In this document: positions 62,608 through 64,000 of the stretch, piece after piece | Numbering within the stretch: position 1 is the stretch's first letter | Layout: each line of letters opens with the position of its first letter | Assembly (NCBI GenBank): GCA_014706295.1 | Contig: JACSVZ010000009.1 | Span: 36,591,768 to 36,655,767, forward strand | Length of the DNA: 64,000 nucleotides | Direction of reading: 5' to 3' | DNA from: Lycocorax pyrrhopterus obiensis | Taxonomy: Eukaryota; Chordata; Aves; Passeriformes; Paradisaeidae | The notes under the pieces: model-generated | Database searches by the model: none | The model's input: only the letters and a program-made list of their open reading frames with translations | What the model was told of the DNA's origin: nothing | Translations under genes and position numbers: made by a program

Positions 62608-62882
62608 AGACTGAGGAAAACAGGGAGCCTGCAGAAGAACAATTAACCTGCATTCCACTTGAGCAAACTAAGATTAAGAAACAAAGTGGCAAAAAAAGCA
62701 CTGGTGAACTCCAGAAAGGATTACAAAAGCTTATGGGTGATCAGCCTAAAAATCCAACCGTCCCCCAACAGCCGCAAACTCAGAAAGTCCCTAAAACACA
62801 ACCCAGCAGCAGCCAGGAAGGCATACCAAAGGCCTATTCTTACACAGCTTCCCGAACTGCTGGAGACAGGCTACTGGGCTAG
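62608..62882 (+). CDS. candidate terminal coding exon, gene unknown
   Basis: This is the best coding candidate in the window, though no family is recognised. A strong acceptor (CTGCCTTTTTTTTGCTCAG) is followed by two bases completing a codon, then 90 open codons from 62610 to a TAG stop at 62880-62882. The peptide is strongly hydrophilic and protein-like: an E/Q-rich start (TEENREPAEEQ), a basic K-rich middle (KIKKQSGKKS), a Q/P-rich part (PTVPQQPQTQKVPKTQP) and an S/T-rich end. This looks like a disordered C-terminal tail. The frame stays open for 16 codons before the acceptor as well, so the splice site is not required for the ORF. There is no ATG before residue 41, so it would need upstream exons outside what I can identify. 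No polyadenylation signal is visible soon after the stop. Alternatives are a decayed pseudogene or a chance ORF. Confidence 0.3.
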
Positions 62883-63126
62883 AGGGAATTTTGGTTTGGC
62901 CCGGAGCAGCCTTTCCTGCACTGGCACTGAAAGATCGCTCGCTGATCTCCAGTGAGAGCAGCCTGGCAGCACCAGGGCGAAGCCACGCAGAGCCACCAGG
63001 GCTTCGACCTCTCGCCTGCACCCTCTGCCACACTTCTGCAGATCTGCCTCAAACACAGGGGAAAGTTGTTGCTGCAACATTCCCCCGTGGAAAAGGAGCT
63101 AAAAGGAGGGCCACGCCTCGGAGTAA
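62883..63126. other. GC-richer DNA after the candidate exon
   Basis: Nothing is recognised with confidence. If the preceding exon is real, this would be the start of its 3' untranslated region. G+C is higher here than in most of the window and several CpGs are present (AAGATCGCTCGCTGATC). Confidence 0.4.
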
Positions 63127-63165
63127 GGAAGGTTGGGAAAGACCTCCGAAGTTGTGTGGCCTAAT
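63127..63165 (-). mobile_element. possible antisense CR1 scrap
   Basis: GGAAGGTTGGGAAAGACCTC and then CGAAGTTGTGTGGCC resemble the antisense CR1 3' end of the 'GGTTGGAAAAGACCTCTAAGATCA' type. It directly abuts the sense-strand CR1 to its right, giving a head-to-head pair. It is short and diverged, so tentative. Confidence 0.4.
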
Positions 63166-63484
63166 TGCAGCCTCCCAGCGCGTGAAGGGAGCCAGCAAGG
63201 AAGATGGAGAGGGGCATTTTAGTGACAGGACACGGGGCAATGGCTTCACACTGACAGAGGGCAGGGTTATGTCAAAGACAGGGAAAGATTCTTCCCTGTG
63301 AGGGTGGTGAGGCCCTGGCACAGGGTGCCCAGAGAAGCTGTGGCTGCCTCACCCCTGGAAGTGTCCAAGACCAGGCTGGACAGGGCTTGGAGCAGCCTGG
63401 GATACTGGAAGTTGTCCCTGCCCGTGGCAGGGGGTGGATTAGACAGACTTTCTTTTCAATCCAAACCATTTTATGATTTTATGA
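63166..63484 (+). mobile_element. CR1 LINE 3' fragment
   Basis: The sense copy is about 320 bases: GCAGCCTCCCAGCGCGTGAA, GGAGCCAGCAAGGAAGATGG, AGTGACAGGACACGGGGCAA, GGTGCCCAGAGAAGCTGTGG, TGGAGCAGCCTGGGATACTG and GTGGCAGGGGGTGGATTAG, ending CCAAACCATTTTATGATTTT with octamer remnants. It closely resembles the copy at 37009-37346. It is non-coding. Confidence 0.92.
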
Positions 63485-63575
63485 CCATCAAGTCAAACCC
63501 AGTCTCCTCTGCTCGCATTTGTAGCTTTTAGGGTTCAAATGGGGCTGAGCTTGGCAAAACTTGGTCAGTGCATGG

Positions 63576-64000
63576 TGTGCCGGTTTGGCCAAAATCTAGC
63601 AATATATCTTCTGAGAGGAAACCAGGTTACAACTACCTTTCTCCATGCATAGAGCATGATAGGGGATACACATGATAGAGTCACCCCAAGACACATGGTC
63701 ATTCCCAATTGAAATGGTTCCCAACTCGCTGCTGTCACTGTCAAGGATGTTTTCAGAATCCAGCACCCTCAATGCTCCCATCTCCCTGCTCTGGAGGCCT
63801 CTTTTTCAGAGGCAGCCCATGATGCTGGTGCACACACCGCACACAAAGCTGCCTTCCTGTGATTACCATCCATCCCCCTACCTGCAGATAGGGATGGGAA
63901 TGAACCAGCTCTCCCCCTTTTCTCTGCAGAACCTCCAATTTTTTGCTGCTCAAAATTGCAGGCAGCAGATGATGCGAGTTGCGACTGCACCAGTGTGAAA
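63576..64000 (+). mobile_element. possible LTR start, running off the window
   Basis: TGTGCCGGTTTGGCCAAAAT at 63576 looks like the TG-starting 5' end of an avian LTR, preceded by CATGG as a possible 5-base target site. The remaining 400 bases have no CR1 similarity and are open in one plus frame to the window edge (63672-63998), with a peptide I do not recognise. The match is from memory of the general style of avian LTR starts only. It could equally be unique DNA. Confidence 0.25.

Noticed and set aside
1..64000. tRNA, rRNA, CRISPR, bacterial operons, phage or plasmid features
   Set aside because: No cloverleaf with the tRNA internal boxes, no rRNA-like conserved blocks, no regularly spaced direct repeats with unique spacers and no packed same-strand ORFs were seen.

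Overview
This window looks like nuclear DNA from a bird, probably a songbird-like species. The main evidence is at least ten truncated CR1 LINE copies, in both orientations, with the usual avian CR1 3' end (GGTTTGGGTTGGAAGGGACC and its complement next to CCATTCTATGATT-like octamers). An avian ERVL-type solo LTR ending in GGTCAACCCACCACA supports this. There are no SINE families, and the background is about 40-45% GC, AT-rich and CpG-poor. Nothing bacterial, viral (apart from the old endogenous LTR) or organellar is present.

No complete protein-coding gene can be supported. The window reads as a gene-poor stretch, either intergenic or the inside of very large introns. The longest ATG ORFs (up to 223 codons) do not look like proteins, or they are the antisense of CR1. 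Four stretches have exon-like properties: 62608-62882 (+), 1935-2045 (+), 11074-11186 (-), and two CpG-dense patches with consensus splice donors near 45.0 kb (-) and 48.4 kb (+, with a further minus-strand donor at 47979). These are candidates only, because one sequence without RNA or alignment cannot prove an exon.

Layout: 1-14.7 kb is mostly unique DNA with a CR1 tail at 5.1 kb, a CR1 at 8.8 kb and an exon-like segment at 1.9 kb. 14.7-25.6 kb holds three larger CR1 pieces (+, -, +). 25.6-39 kb is unique DNA with small CR1 fragments at 31.6, 34.7, 37.0 and 38.8 kb, a three-copy 43-bp tandem repeat at 37.5 kb, and a strong candidate conserved non-coding block at 31.9 kb. 39-49 kb is the most AT-rich part, with several enhancer-like blocks, interrupted by the two CpG-rich patches. 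49-54 kb has a CR1 scrap and the ERVL-type LTR with its internal 44-bp minisatellite. 54-62.6 kb is unique DNA plus one older CR1. 62.6-64 kb has the best exon candidate, another CR1 and a possible LTR start running off the window.

As a working picture, this is a regulatory landscape around, or inside, a developmental or neuronal gene: long unique AT-rich blocks with POU-octamer and homeodomain-like sites, sparse old transposons and a few CpG-rich possible promoters. That picture is inference. Alignment to other bird genomes and RNA-seq would settle it.
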